A stretch of 33,011 nucleotides of DNA from an uncultured Candidatus Melainabacteria bacterium (GCA_934717895.1 CAKUZO010000013.1:1-33011); one strand, 5' to 3'. Positions 16,165-23,686 are shown, counted from the stretch's first letter. The notes: generated by a model not told the origin, from the sequence alone. Numbers and translations: made by a program.

Positions 16165-16204
16165 AGCCGTTCTTCACTTTTGAAAGAATGGCTTTTTCTT
16201 TTGT
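16165..16204 (+). terminator. Orphan rho-independent terminator
   Basis: The stem AGCCGTTCTT/AAGAATGGCT (10 bp, one G-U, 9-nt loop) is followed by TTTTTCTTTT on the plus strand only. Both flanking genes are on the minus strand, so this does not terminate either of them. Confidence 0.65.
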
Positions 16205-16223
16205 GTACAATTATTAACAATTT

Positions 16224-18332
16224 TTATGTTTTAGTTTTTTGTTGGTTATTATTTAACCTGATTTCACCCTTCAAATTTTCTAAAAATTCTTTTGTATATA
16301 AAAAGCCTAAATGTCCGCCGTTACTCATTAAAATAGTCTTTTTACCGGTACAAAGTTTCAATTTTTTCAGCTGAGCGTGGTTTGTCAAATAATCATCTAA
16401 GGAGTGGTAAATTTTATAGTTGGAATTGTTTTTCAAATATTCTTCAAGTGACAAAAGATTAGTTGCGTTATTCAAATCTGCAAGGCTGTCATAGTTGTTT
16501 TTGAGTAAATATTTCATAGCATAATCTCTATAATTCATGTTGTTTATTGTGTCGTAAACCTGTGTTTGTTTTGTTTTTGAAGTGTTTTCAAGTGTAAAGA
16601 TTAAGTCAGAAAGTTTTTGGTGCATGATAAATCCCGTAATAAGTTTACCTTCCTCTTCCGAAAACGGAAGTTTGTTAAATTCTATATTTTGTGAAGAATC
16701 TTTTAAGTCCGATAGTTGAACAACTTTGGCAGCAGTTGTTGCAATTTTGTGTTTTAGATTATCGGCGTTTCGACTCCAAGCTTCGCCGTTTTTGTCGACT
16801 TGTTCCATTGCATAAACAAGTTCAATAGGTGGGCAAATTGAGATAAATTTTGCTTTCCCGAGAGTATTATTTTTAGCTTCGCTATCCGCAAGAAAAAGTG
16901 TTGTTACTGCTCCGAAAGATGTTCCGATAACGACTTTATCGCCCAATTTGCAGTCGTATTTCTTTTCGAGATTAGCAATAATTTTGCCGGTAACTTCTTT
17001 TAAGTATTTAACGTCGTTTGAAGGAATTCCAGGGGCATAACCTTTCGGCATGCTTTTTGCAAATTCCCATTGAAAATGGCTTCCTTGGATAATTACCGAA
17101 TAACCTTCATCATAAAAAAGTTTTGCTAAAACAACTGAATGATGTGAAGAAATTCCTTCGCCGATAGATGGATAAATTATTGCAACAGGCGAGTTTTTCT
17201 CTTTTTGCATGATATATTTGAACTTATAATTTGGTTTTTCCGGCACTATATTTACAGAAGAAGTGTGGATTTTTTTAGCAAAACTTCTGTTCCATATAGA
17301 AAGTTCGTTCCATATTGATTTATCTACTTCCGGATTATCAAAAAGAGCTGTTCTCATTGAATCGACAACAGGATTTTGCGGATTGTAATCGTGGAGCAAA
17401 ACATCTGCCATAAGCTTTGAATTTGTTGCGTTATAACTTTTTAGAATAATATTGTCAATATTTGTTCCGCCTTTTATAATTTCAGCGACAGTAAGTTCAT
17501 CTGTGGATTTTTCTGTCGGTTCAATTCCTCGCAAATTCATTTTTACAAGCTCAGGATTTACATCAGGCGGATATTGAGGGTTTGTTTGCTCAAAACCCTT
17601 TTCAAGAACTTCTTTTTTGTCTAAATTTTCGCATTTAATAAAATTATCAATTCCATACATTTTTCTTGCAATATCATAAGGATCGGCATAAGTTGACTCA
17701 ATCATTTTTATAAGTGGTTGCATAAAAGATGTTCTGTTTACTGTTAAACCAGCTTTAACCATCGCAAGAACAGGTGTTCCAACATAAGTTGTCGGATTAA
17801 GCGATGTGTCTAGAATTTTTCCGGCAATTCCACGAGCTGTTGTTCCGCTTATAATCGGCAAAACTATATAAGAGCCGGAGTTACATTTACATTTCGTCAA
17901 AGCCTGTTCCATATCTTCGTTTGAAGGTTCAAGTTTAAAGAAATGCTTGGCGGGATCAAACATTCCGCCTAATCCAAGCGTTGTGTTTGTCAAAAAACGA
18001 ACTGTTTCTGTGCCTGATGTCTTGAAATCTTTTTGAATCAGACTGCTGACTAAGCGTTTTGGATATTCTATGTTTTTGTAGGCACTGTGAATTCTGTCAA
18101 TTCCGTATTCCGGCATGATAGAAGTCCACAGAATATGTATTGGGCGGATTGCGTACTTATTTAATCCGAGATTGAACGCAAAAACTTTACGATTAAGTTT
18201 TTCATATTTGTCTGTTCCGAGGTACATATAACCATAATCAGGGTATTTTGTTTGCTGTTTTAAAAGTTCTTCTGCCGAGCAGATGTTTGTGAATAAAAAT
18301 AAAATCCCAAGTGTAATAAATAATTTTTTCAA
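16224..18332 (-). CDS. MlaA (VacJ) domain fused to alpha/beta hydrolase
   Basis: 702 residues. A signal peptide (residues 1-20, cleavage likely after CSA) is followed by an MlaA domain (about 35-235). Its motifs include DKYEKLNRKVFAFN, RFLTNTTLGLGGMFDPA and LPIISGTTARG. MlaA proteins remove misplaced phospholipids from the outer leaflet of the outer membrane. After a linker comes an alpha/beta hydrolase fold (about 385-695) with nucleophile elbow GTSFGA (S472), a likely acid at D646 or D647, and H674 in NGGHLGF. The fusion suggests a lipid transporter coupled to an acylhydrolase. No proper lipobox is seen, unlike E. coli MlaA. The start is TTG 18332, 6 nt after GAGAGGAT. The other Mla genes are not in the window. 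Domain calls are confident; the coupled function is inference. Confidence 0.85.
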   Translation of the reverse strand: MKKLFITLGILFLFTNICSAEELLKQQTKYPDYGYMYLGTDKYEKLNRKVFAFNLGLNKYAIRPIHILWTSIMPEYGIDRIHSAYKNIEYPKRLVSSLIQKDFKTSGTETVRFLTNTTLGLGGMFDPAKHFFKLEPSNEDMEQALTKCKCNSGSYIVLPIISGTTARGIAGKILDTSLNPTTYVGTPVLAMVKAGLTVNRTSFMQPLIKMIESTYADPYDIARKMYGIDNFIKCENLDKKEVLEKGFEQTNPQYPPDVNPELVKMNLRGIEPTEKSTDELTVAEIIKGGTNIDNIILKSYNATNSKLMADVLLHDYNPQNPVVDSMRTALFDNPEVDKSIWNELSIWNRSFAKKIHTSSVNIVPEKPNYKFKYIMQKEKNSPVAIIYPSIGEGISSHHSVVLAKLFYDEGYSVIIQGSHFQWEFAKSMPKGYAPGIPSNDVKYLKEVTGKIIANLEKKYDCKLGDKVVIGTSFGAVTTLFLADSEAKNNTLGKAKFISICPPIELVYAMEQVDKNGEAWSRNADNLKHKIATTAAKVVQLSDLKDSSQNIEFNKLPFSEEEGKLITGFIMHQKLSDLIFTLENTSKTKQTQVYDTINNMNYRDYAMKYLLKNNYDSLADLNNATNLLSLEEYLKNNSNYKIYHSLDDYLTNHAQLKKLKLCTGKKTILMSNGGHLGFLYTKEFLENLKGEIRLNNNQQKTKT

Positions 18333-18509
18333 AATAAATCCTCTCTAACAGTTTTATTTTGTTAAAGAGTTTGAATATCTTCATTGCACGATAGTCTAAT
18401 TCCCTAATACAATTTACTTATTCTCTATGATAGAAAAACTCCTAAGTCGCAATTAAAAACATAGATAACAGTTCAAAATGGTTTCAAAATATTCAAATAG
18501 TATAAAAAT

Positions 18510-19964
18510 TTATAAATATTTACCTTTTAGATAAATTGTAACCTTTTCCATCAATTCAGACCAATTTTCCCGTTCACTAAGCCTAAAAAGTTTTACGCTA
18601 TCATACCAATCACAATGAGTTAAATCCATGTGCCAACGCCAATTATAGTTGTATGGTAGAAGTATAATGCACGGTTTGCCCATAGCTCCTGCAAGGTGGG
18701 CTAACGACGAATCACTTGAAATTACAAGGTCAACATTTTCAAGAGCTCCCGCAGTATACGAAAAATCTTTAAAATCCTTGCTTAAATCTGTTATATCATA
18801 CTTATTCGCCAGTTTTGAAAATTCTTCCGCACCCTCAAAAGTTTGAGCAGAATAAATTTTGACATTCGGCAAATTAAATAATGGCGCAAAAGCCTCGACA
18901 TTTATAACTCTGTCGGTTTCGTAATAAGTGTTTCCTTGCCATTTTATTGCAATTTTAAATTTATCATTATTGAAATATTTTTCTTTGAAATATTGAATTT
19001 TTTCAGGCGTCGCTTTCAAATATCTGTCGTGGTGCATGAATATTTCATCGTTTTTAAGCCCCAAAACATAAGGTACGCTTAAAAAAGGAATATGCACGTC
19101 AAAATCAGTCCTATTCTCTTCATAAAACAAGTCCATAACTTCAACATCAGGAAAATTATCACGAAAAAGTTGCGACAACTCTTTTTGCGGCTTTATTAAA
19201 AGTTTTTTACAACGCTTTTGAAGCTCGGGAATATACCTTGCAAACATAATCATATCGCCAAAACCCGCCTCATAATAGGTGTAAAGCGTCTTGTCTGAGA
19301 TATCTTCGCCTTTCCAGAGTGGAGCTTTTTTCATAAGATGTGGGTATGTAACCTCTTGCGATGTAATTGCTGTGCCCCTACAAAGTCGGTTCTCAAAGTA
19401 TTTCGTGCCTGTTTCGTAATCTTTTAGCCTGAAATAACCAAGTGACAGAAAGTACAAAACTTCCTTATCGTTTGGGGTAATTTCAAGGCATTTTTTGAAA
19501 TATTTGACAGCATTTTCAGGGCTGTTTAAAAACAAGTACAAACTTGCCAAGTTGAAAAGAGCTTTTTCTGATTTTGGATTAATCTCTAAGGCTTTTATGT
19601 AAGCCTTTTCTGCTTTTTCGTATTCAATATTATTTTTGTAAGCAAGAGCTAGCAGAAAATATATTTCAAACCCGCATTCTGTTTCTTGGCAAGCTTTTTC
19701 AAGTGTTTTTATCTCTAATTTATAATCTTTTTTGTATTCGTAAACTCTTGCTAAATTTTCATAAAAATACGCATCTTTCTTGATAGACAAGGCTTTTAGG
19801 ATAAACTTCTCCGCGAAATCAAGTTTTCCTTGCGAAATTTTAATGAGTCCCAAAAGGTTTAAAACTTGTGCATTTTGCGGTTCTGTTTTCAAGATTTCAA
19901 GATAGATTTTTTCTGCCTCATCAAGTTTCCCTTGCGAGTGTAAGTTGAATGCGGTGTTGAACAT
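18510..19964 (-). CDS. TPR protein with heptosyltransferase-like (GT9) domain
   Basis: 484 residues. The N-terminal half (about 1-190) is a run of TPR units (LGLIKISQGKLDFAEKF and similar). The C-terminal half is a GT-B glycosyltransferase-like domain, with the YYEAGFGDMIMFARYIP donor-side loop and the VDLVISSDSSLAHLAGAMGKP motif that resembles the nucleotide-sugar site of GT9 heptosyltransferases. It could glycosylate proteins or envelope sugars; the acceptor is unknown. The ATG has no ribosome site, but a strong promoter ends 6 nt before it, so the mRNA is probably leaderless. No terminator is obvious in the 177 bp before the MlaA-hydrolase gene, and that gap shows nothing I can name. Confidence 0.85.
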   Translation of the reverse strand: MFNTAFNLHSQGKLDEAEKIYLEILKTEPQNAQVLNLLGLIKISQGKLDFAEKFILKALSIKKDAYFYENLARVYEYKKDYKLEIKTLEKACQETECGFEIYFLLALAYKNNIEYEKAEKAYIKALEINPKSEKALFNLASLYLFLNSPENAVKYFKKCLEITPNDKEVLYFLSLGYFRLKDYETGTKYFENRLCRGTAITSQEVTYPHLMKKAPLWKGEDISDKTLYTYYEAGFGDMIMFARYIPELQKRCKKLLIKPQKELSQLFRDNFPDVEVMDLFYEENRTDFDVHIPFLSVPYVLGLKNDEIFMHHDRYLKATPEKIQYFKEKYFNNDKFKIAIKWQGNTYYETDRVINVEAFAPLFNLPNVKIYSAQTFEGAEEFSKLANKYDITDLSKDFKDFSYTAGALENVDLVISSDSSLAHLAGAMGKPCIILLPYNYNWRWHMDLTHCDWYDSVKLFRLSERENWSELMEKVTIYLKGKYL

Positions 19965-19970
19965 AGTTGG

Positions 19971-19999
19971 ATTTTAATGAAAAATTGGAAAGATTGCAA
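19971..19999 (-). promoter_or_regulatory. Promoter of the TPR-glycosyltransferase gene, leaderless
   Basis: TTGCAA (19994-19999), an exact 17-nt spacer and TAAAAT (19971-19976) on the minus strand. Six bases separate the -10 from the ATG at 19964, placing the transcription start on the start codon. The repeat element begins 11 bp upstream of the -35. Confidence 0.65.
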
Positions 20000-20009
20000 G
20001 GTTAAAAGT

Positions 20010-20173
20010 GTGAGAAGTGAAACGTGAGAAGTGAGAAGTGAAACGTAAAAAGTGAAAAGTGAAACGTGAAAAGTGAAAAGACCGTTACAAGTGCTATCGC
20101 ACTAAAATTAATAAACGAGCGAAGCGAGCGAAATGGACTTCTCACTTCTCACTTCTCACTTCTCACTTCTCAC
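20010..20173. repeat. Inverted heptanucleotide repeat element
   Basis: The left array (20010-20079) is ten uninterrupted 7-bp units: GTGAGAA, GTGAAAC, GTGAGAA, GTGAGAA, GTGAAAC, GTAAAAA, GTGAAAA, GTGAAAC, GTGAAAA, GTGAAAA. The right array (20139-20173) is five perfect TTCTCAC units, the reverse complement of GTGAGAA. The 59-bp core between them holds a small hairpin AGTGC-TATC-GCACT and the purine-rich CGAGCGAAGCGAGCG. The two arrays could form a long imperfect cruciform or RNA hairpin. It lies in the 507-bp gap between the glycosyltransferase and yggS. Heptanucleotide tandem repeats (STRR) are known from cyanobacteria; whether this is related is unknown. Confidence 0.9.
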
Positions 20174-20209
20174 TTAAACTCAAAATCTCCTTCAAATAAA
20201 GGATAACAT

Positions 20210-20237
20210 TTGAAGAAAAATAGTATATTTTAATAAT
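20210..20237 (+). promoter_or_regulatory. Probable promoter of the yggS-sepF leader
   Basis: TTGAAG (20210-20215), a 16-nt spacer and AATAAT (20232-20237) predict a start near 20244, just before the first hairpin of the leader. The region is AT-rich, so alternatives such as the TATAAT at 20417-20422 cannot be excluded. Confidence 0.4.
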
Positions 20238-20247
20238 GTACATCAAA

Positions 20248-20361
20248 GGCATGCCCAAAATATTAAAAGGCATGCTCCAAAAGGGATAATATTACAAAAT
20301 ATTAACCAAACATAAAGAAATGTTAATTGGGCTGAAACCATGATGTCATCATGGTTTTCAG
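20248..20361 (+). promoter_or_regulatory. Multi-hairpin 5' leader of yggS-sepF (or non-coding RNA)
   Basis: Four successive inverted repeats occupy this stretch. GGCATGCC pairs with GGCATGCT (20248-20276). TAATATT-ACAA-AATATTA is at 20287-20304. CCAAACAT pairs with ATGTTaaTTGG (about 20306-20330). A near-perfect palindrome AAACCATGATG-T-CATCATGGTTT (20335-20357) extends to CTG/CAG with one bulge. There is no T tract after the last stem, so it is not an ordinary terminator. It matches no riboswitch family I can recognise. No gene is credible between 19965 and 20471. Confidence 0.4.
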
Positions 20362-20471
20362 GGATAAGACAGACGGGAAGAAGGTTTAAATATAAAAAAG
20401 TTGTCCTGATGAGATGTATAATGTACAATTAATACTATATTCAACTTCTTGTAAAGGTAGGATTGGTGATT

Positions 20472-21134
20472 ATGCAACACAAGGTTAGAGCGAATCTTTT
20501 ACAGATACAGGAAGATATCGCACCTTATAAACCGAATATTATCGCTGTTACAAAGTATTTTGACGAAAGCGCTATGATTGAAGCTTATAACGCTGGCATG
20601 CGCGATTTCGCAGAATCAAGAGCAAACGAAGCAGTTGAAAAGATTAACAATCTTCCGACAGATGTTAGAAATAATTCAAGATTTCACTTTATCGGACATC
20701 TTCAAACAAATAAAGTAAAAAAAGTTGTTCCAAATTTTGATTATATCCACTCTGTTGATTCGTTAAAACTTGCAAAAGCTATATCTGATGAGGCAAAAGC
20801 GATTGGGAAAGTTCAAAAAATTCTACTTCAAGTGAACAATGCAAACGAAGAACAAAAGTTTGGATTTTCAAAGGATGAAATTTTTGAAGAATTTCCGAAA
20901 ATTAAAGCACTCCCATCAATAGAGGTTGCAGGAATAATGAATATGGCGCCTCTTGGGGCATCAGAGGAAGAATTAAACAAGCTTTTTGGTGATGTTTTTA
21001 ATATCAAAAAAGAGCTTGAAAAAGAATTCAATTGTGAGTTGAAAGAACTTTCAATGGGAATGAGCCAAGATTACAAAATAGCGGTGAAAAACGGTTCAAC
21101 GATGCTAAGGATTGGTAGAAAATTATTTATATAA
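20472..21134 (+). CDS. yggS: YggS family PLP homeostasis protein
   Basis: A pyridoxal-5'-phosphate-binding protein that balances cellular PLP and thereby amino-acid metabolism; it has no known catalytic activity. The 220-residue protein is a single alanine-racemase-like barrel. The PLP lysine is K28 in NIIAVTKYF, with FHFIGHLQTNKVK, LLQVNNANEEQKFGF, GIMNMAP, LSMGMSQDY and STMLRIGRKLF all in order. The frame is open from a TTG at 20463 and a GTG at 20466, but ATG 20472 fits the family and lies 9 nt after TAGGA. The sepF start is 26 bp downstream, the gene order seen in many Gram-positive bacteria and cyanobacteria. Confidence 0.95.
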   Translation: MQHKVRANLLQIQEDIAPYKPNIIAVTKYFDESAMIEAYNAGMRDFAESRANEAVEKINNLPTDVRNNSRFHFIGHLQTNKVKKVVPNFDYIHSVDSLKLAKAISDEAKAIGKVQKILLQVNNANEEQKFGFSKDEIFEEFPKIKALPSIEVAGIMNMAPLGASEEELNKLFGDVFNIKKELEKEFNCELKELSMGMSQDYKIAVKNGSTMLRIGRKLFI

Positions 21135-21160
21135 AAAGTAAGATAAACGGAGGAAAAACG

Positions 21161-21661
21161 GTGGCAGTTACAGACAAAATTAAATCAATAGTAGATTATT
21201 TAATGAATGGATTTGAGGCAAGAGAAACAATTTTTGATGATATGGCGCAAGAAGCAGAAGGAGATTACCCTGTTCAAGATAACTTGGCAATTGATCCTGC
21301 TTATTCATATCAGCCAATCGTGGAAAAATCAAATGACTTAAAAGTAGTTAATCACCCTAGCATCAGCAAAGGCTATGAAGTTAAAGTTATGGAACCAAGA
21401 TCATTCGAAGATGCTGCAACAATTGTTCAACACCTTAGAAATAGAAAGACCATCGTTTTAAACCTACACTTGTTGGATAAAGAACAATCTCAAAGAACTA
21501 TCGACTTTGTTTGTGGCGCAGCTCACGCACTTGATGGCAAACCTCAAAAAGTTGGTGATTTAGTATTTGTATTCACTCCTAGCAACGTTACTTTGTCTGT
21601 TGACGTTAATGCTAACCAAAATAAATTTAATGACCCATTGTGGAGAGCTCCTTTACAATAA
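21161..21661 (+). CDS. sepF: Cell division protein SepF
   Basis: Anchors FtsZ to the membrane and organises the division septum. The 166-residue protein has an N-terminal amphipathic stretch (AVTDKIKSIVDYLMNGF) that could be the membrane-binding helix, an acidic linker (about 28-70), and a C-terminal SepF domain. That domain includes VKVMEPRSFEDAATIVQHLR, VLNLHLLDKEQSQRTIDFVCG and FVFTPSNVTL. The start is GTG 21161, 6-7 nt after CGGAGGA. It forms an operon with yggS and ends at a clear terminator. The divisome polymerase gene ftsW is 5 kb away on the other strand. Confidence 0.95.
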   Translation: MAVTDKIKSIVDYLMNGFEARETIFDDMAQEAEGDYPVQDNLAIDPAYSYQPIVEKSNDLKVVNHPSISKGYEVKVMEPRSFEDAATIVQHLRNRKTIVLNLHLLDKEQSQRTIDFVCGAAHALDGKPQKVGDLVFVFTPSNVTLSVDVNANQNKFNDPLWRAPLQ

Positions 21662-21714
21662 TTAATTACCACATTGAGTCAGATTATTATGAGAAAGAGA
21701 GAGATAGTTGAATT

Positions 21715-21741
21715 GAGGCACACCCCCGTGCCTCTTTTTTT
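21715..21741 (+). terminator. yggS-sepF terminator
   Basis: Stem GAGGCAC/GTGCCTC, loop ACCCCC, then seven T residues; 53 nt after the sepF stop. Confidence 0.9.
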
Positions 21742-21879
21742 ATATTTACATATGGACTAAAATGTGCTATTTCCCAATAATTCAAGGCAACCTCGTCAGT
21801 TTTTTCTTCAAAGGCTAATATTGCCACAATTTAGTCAAGATTATAATTTGGCTTTCAAACAATATAATAAAAATATATA

Positions 21880-23094
21880 TTATGGTTTTAAGACTGTCAA
21901 AACATATTTATCGTTAAAATATTTATTTGCACAATCTTTGATATCTTGTGGAGTTATGGATTTTATTTTTTGTACAGCATTTTCATGGAAATCGAACCCA
22001 AACCCCATTATTCCATAATGAGCAAGCCAATTTGCTTGTTGAGAGTTTGTTTCGCTGATGAATGCCCATTTGCCGAAAAGATTATTTTTTGCATTTTCAA
22101 GCTCTTCATCAGAAACAAGATATGTTTTAATCTTTTCAATTTCTTCTTCAAAACCTTTCAAAGATGTTTCAATATTTTTAGGTTCTGTTGCAATGTATAT
22201 TGAAAAATTCGCCGATAATCTAGCGACATCATAAGCACTTCTTACGACATAAGCCAATCCTTTTTTATCACGTAATTCTAAAAATAATCTTGAAGAAAGT
22301 CCGCTTGCCCCCAAAATAATATTTAATAGTGCAATTGCCGGATAATCGTTGTTGTCAGCAGTTCCAACGAGCCAACCCTTCAAAATGTGGGCTTGATTAA
22401 GGTCTTCTTTTATAATTTCAACATCTTTTGACTCATTCAATTCCGGTTTTCTTAAAGCTGGAAGTTCATCAATTGAATTAGGCAAATTACCAAATTTTTC
22501 AGTCAAAATAGTTTCAACCTTGTCAAAATTTAAGTCTCCGACGAAAGCAGCCACTTTTTTGCTGTTTGAAATAATTTCTTTATAAGCGTTAACTACATCT
22601 TCCTTGTTAATATTTTTCAAGTTTTCAAGAATTACAGTGTTTGTAAAACCGTAATTATGTCCTGCATAAATATTTTTGTAGTAACTATCAATAACTTTTG
22701 CTCTTGGGGAATCAAGTTCGGCAATAATTTCTCCTTCAAGTTTAGTACGTTCTTTTTCAAACTCATCAAAAGTTGTATTTTTTACAATATCTTCAAAAAT
22801 ATCCATTGCATGTTCAAAGTCTTCATTTAGACAGACAAACTTAAATTTTACATAATCTAGTTTAAGCTCCGCGCTAAATTCTATTGCATATTTATCAAGT
22901 TCTTCTGAAAGTTGTTGGGCAGTACGGGTTTTAGTCCCTTGCATAAACAATCTTACCATTAAAGAATAAACGCCAGCCATATTTGAGGGGTTGTTTAGGG
23001 AAAAATTCAAATAGAACGCTACACGAGGCGTATTAGGATTTCTTTTATATGCAAATTCTATATTATTCTTTAATTTTATGATTTTAGTACCCAT
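21880..23094 (-). CDS. M16 family peptidase-like protein, catalytically inactive
   Basis: 404 residues with the two-lobe layout of M16 (pitrilysin/PqqL/processing-peptidase) proteins: RVAFYLNFSLNNPSNMAGVY, EIIAELDSPRAKVIDSYY, YAGHNYGF, AFVGDLNFDKVE, LGASGLSSRLFLELRDKKGLAY. The zinc motif HxxEH is missing: where active members have GTAHFLEHMLFKGT this one has GVYSLMVRLFMQGT. It is therefore the non-catalytic subunit type, which normally pairs with an active M16 protein; none is in the window. The reading frame extends to 23130, but ATG 23094 follows AAGGAGAG with ideal spacing. Alternative functions as a scaffold or chaperone are possible. Confidence 0.9.
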   Translation of the reverse strand: MGTKIIKLKNNIEFAYKRNPNTPRVAFYLNFSLNNPSNMAGVYSLMVRLFMQGTKTRTAQQLSEELDKYAIEFSAELKLDYVKFKFVCLNEDFEHAMDIFEDIVKNTTFDEFEKERTKLEGEIIAELDSPRAKVIDSYYKNIYAGHNYGFTNTVILENLKNINKEDVVNAYKEIISNSKKVAAFVGDLNFDKVETILTEKFGNLPNSIDELPALRKPELNESKDVEIIKEDLNQAHILKGWLVGTADNNDYPAIALLNIILGASGLSSRLFLELRDKKGLAYVVRSAYDVARLSANFSIYIATEPKNIETSLKGFEEEIEKIKTYLVSDEELENAKNNLFGKWAFISETNSQQANWLAHYGIMGFGFDFHENAVQKIKSITPQDIKDCANKYFNDKYVLTVLKP

Positions 23095-23120
23095 GCAATC
23101 TCTCCTTTTTAATTGAGTAC

Positions 23121-23149
23121 ATATTAGCATAATTGGGTTGAAAATTCAA
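23121..23149 (-). promoter_or_regulatory. Promoter of the M16-like gene
   Basis: TTGAAT (23144-23149), a 17-nt spacer and TAATAT (23121-23126) with TGC directly before it (TTATGCTAATAT) on the minus strand. This is an extended -10 promoter 27 nt upstream of the start. Confidence 0.65.
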
Positions 23150-23217
23150 GAAAAATACTCAAAACCTAGGAGAATTGGTGGTGAGGAGGATTTTAATGCT
23201 TTCAAAAAAGTTTAATG

Positions 23218-23667
23218 CTAATTTTTGTATTCACAGACAAATACAATTTTCTGGTTTTGTAAATTTGTTGAAGGTTGTTGTGAGTTTAGCGGAATTACAT
23301 TGTTATCCTTATCCAAAGTTCCTTCCATGGAGCAGATGTATTTATTGATTATTTCTGAATTGTTATTTGAATAGTTGTTTGAGTAATTTTGTTGCGGCTG
23401 CCCGTTTTGGCGAGCTTCAAGGTCGCTTATTCGAGAGTTTAAGCGGCTTTCAATGCTTTGCATTTCTTCAACAACATCAACATTGCTATTGTCAGATGAA
23501 TATGGCTCATAGTCCCCTCTTTCTTCAAAGTTAGGGGGCTCATTTTGGTTATTTTTGTTTTTGTTGCCATTAATAATCATAGGAGCGCTAATTATCATAA
23601 TAATTCCAAGAATTATTACACAAACTATTGCATAACCTATTGTTGACATTGCTTTTTTGTTTTTCAT
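23218..23667 (-). CDS. Small membrane-anchored protein of unknown function
   Basis: 149 residues that I do not recognise. A positively charged N-terminus (MKNKKAMSTIG) precedes one transmembrane helix (about 11-33, YAIVCVIILGIIMIISAPMII). A Asn/Glu-rich linker, a short coiled coil (about 65-87, VVEEMQSIESRLNSRISDLEA) and an Asn/Gln/Ser-rich tail with two cysteines (CSMEG and FVCEYKN) follow. The predicted topology is N-in with a periplasmic or outside tail, where the cysteines could form a disulphide. AAAGGAG precedes the ATG at 6 nt. It lies between pckA and the M16-like gene on the same strand, with its own -10 box. Confidence 0.75.
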   Translation of the reverse strand: MKNKKAMSTIGYAIVCVIILGIIMIISAPMIINGNKNKNNQNEPPNFEERGDYEPYSSDNSNVDVVEEMQSIESRLNSRISDLEARQNGQPQQNYSNNYSNNNSEIINKYICSMEGTLDKDNNVIPLNSQQPSTNLQNQKIVFVCEYKN

Positions 23668-23686
23668 GCAAAACTCCTTTTCTTTA

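Larger units (their letters stand above)
16121..16204 (+). ncRNA. Candidate small RNA with C-rich loop between hairpins
   Basis: Read on the plus strand, this region is hairpin (16121-16145), single-stranded CCUCCUCCCC, then a rho-independent terminator (16165-16204). No plus-strand gene upstream would need that terminator. C-rich loops flanked by hairpins are typical of small RNAs that pair with Shine-Dalgarno sequences. I cannot find a convincing promoter; TTGTGC (16096-16101) is a weak -35. The 5' end is therefore a guess. Confidence 0.25.

Noticed and set aside
16165..16204. Terminator of the MlaA-hydrolase gene
   Set aside because: The T tract is on the plus strand, while that gene is on the minus strand; no T run follows the stem in its direction.
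20010..20173. Possible CRISPR array
   Set aside because: The units are 7 bp in direct tandem with no spacers, and the two arrays face each other.
20417..20422. TATAAT close to yggS as its main promoter
   Set aside because: There is no -35 box at a usable distance; kept only as an alternative to the upstream promoter.
20243..20428. Minus-strand open frame of 61 codons with a hydrophobic product
   Set aside because: It lies across the hairpins of the yggS leader, has no ribosome site and its sequence is explained by the palindromes.
23196..23348. Plus-strand frame of 50 codons with a strong GAGGAGGA site 5 nt before its ATG
   Set aside because: About 130 of its 153 bases are antisense to the 149-residue gene and the product looks like a shadow; the ribosome site is the only support.
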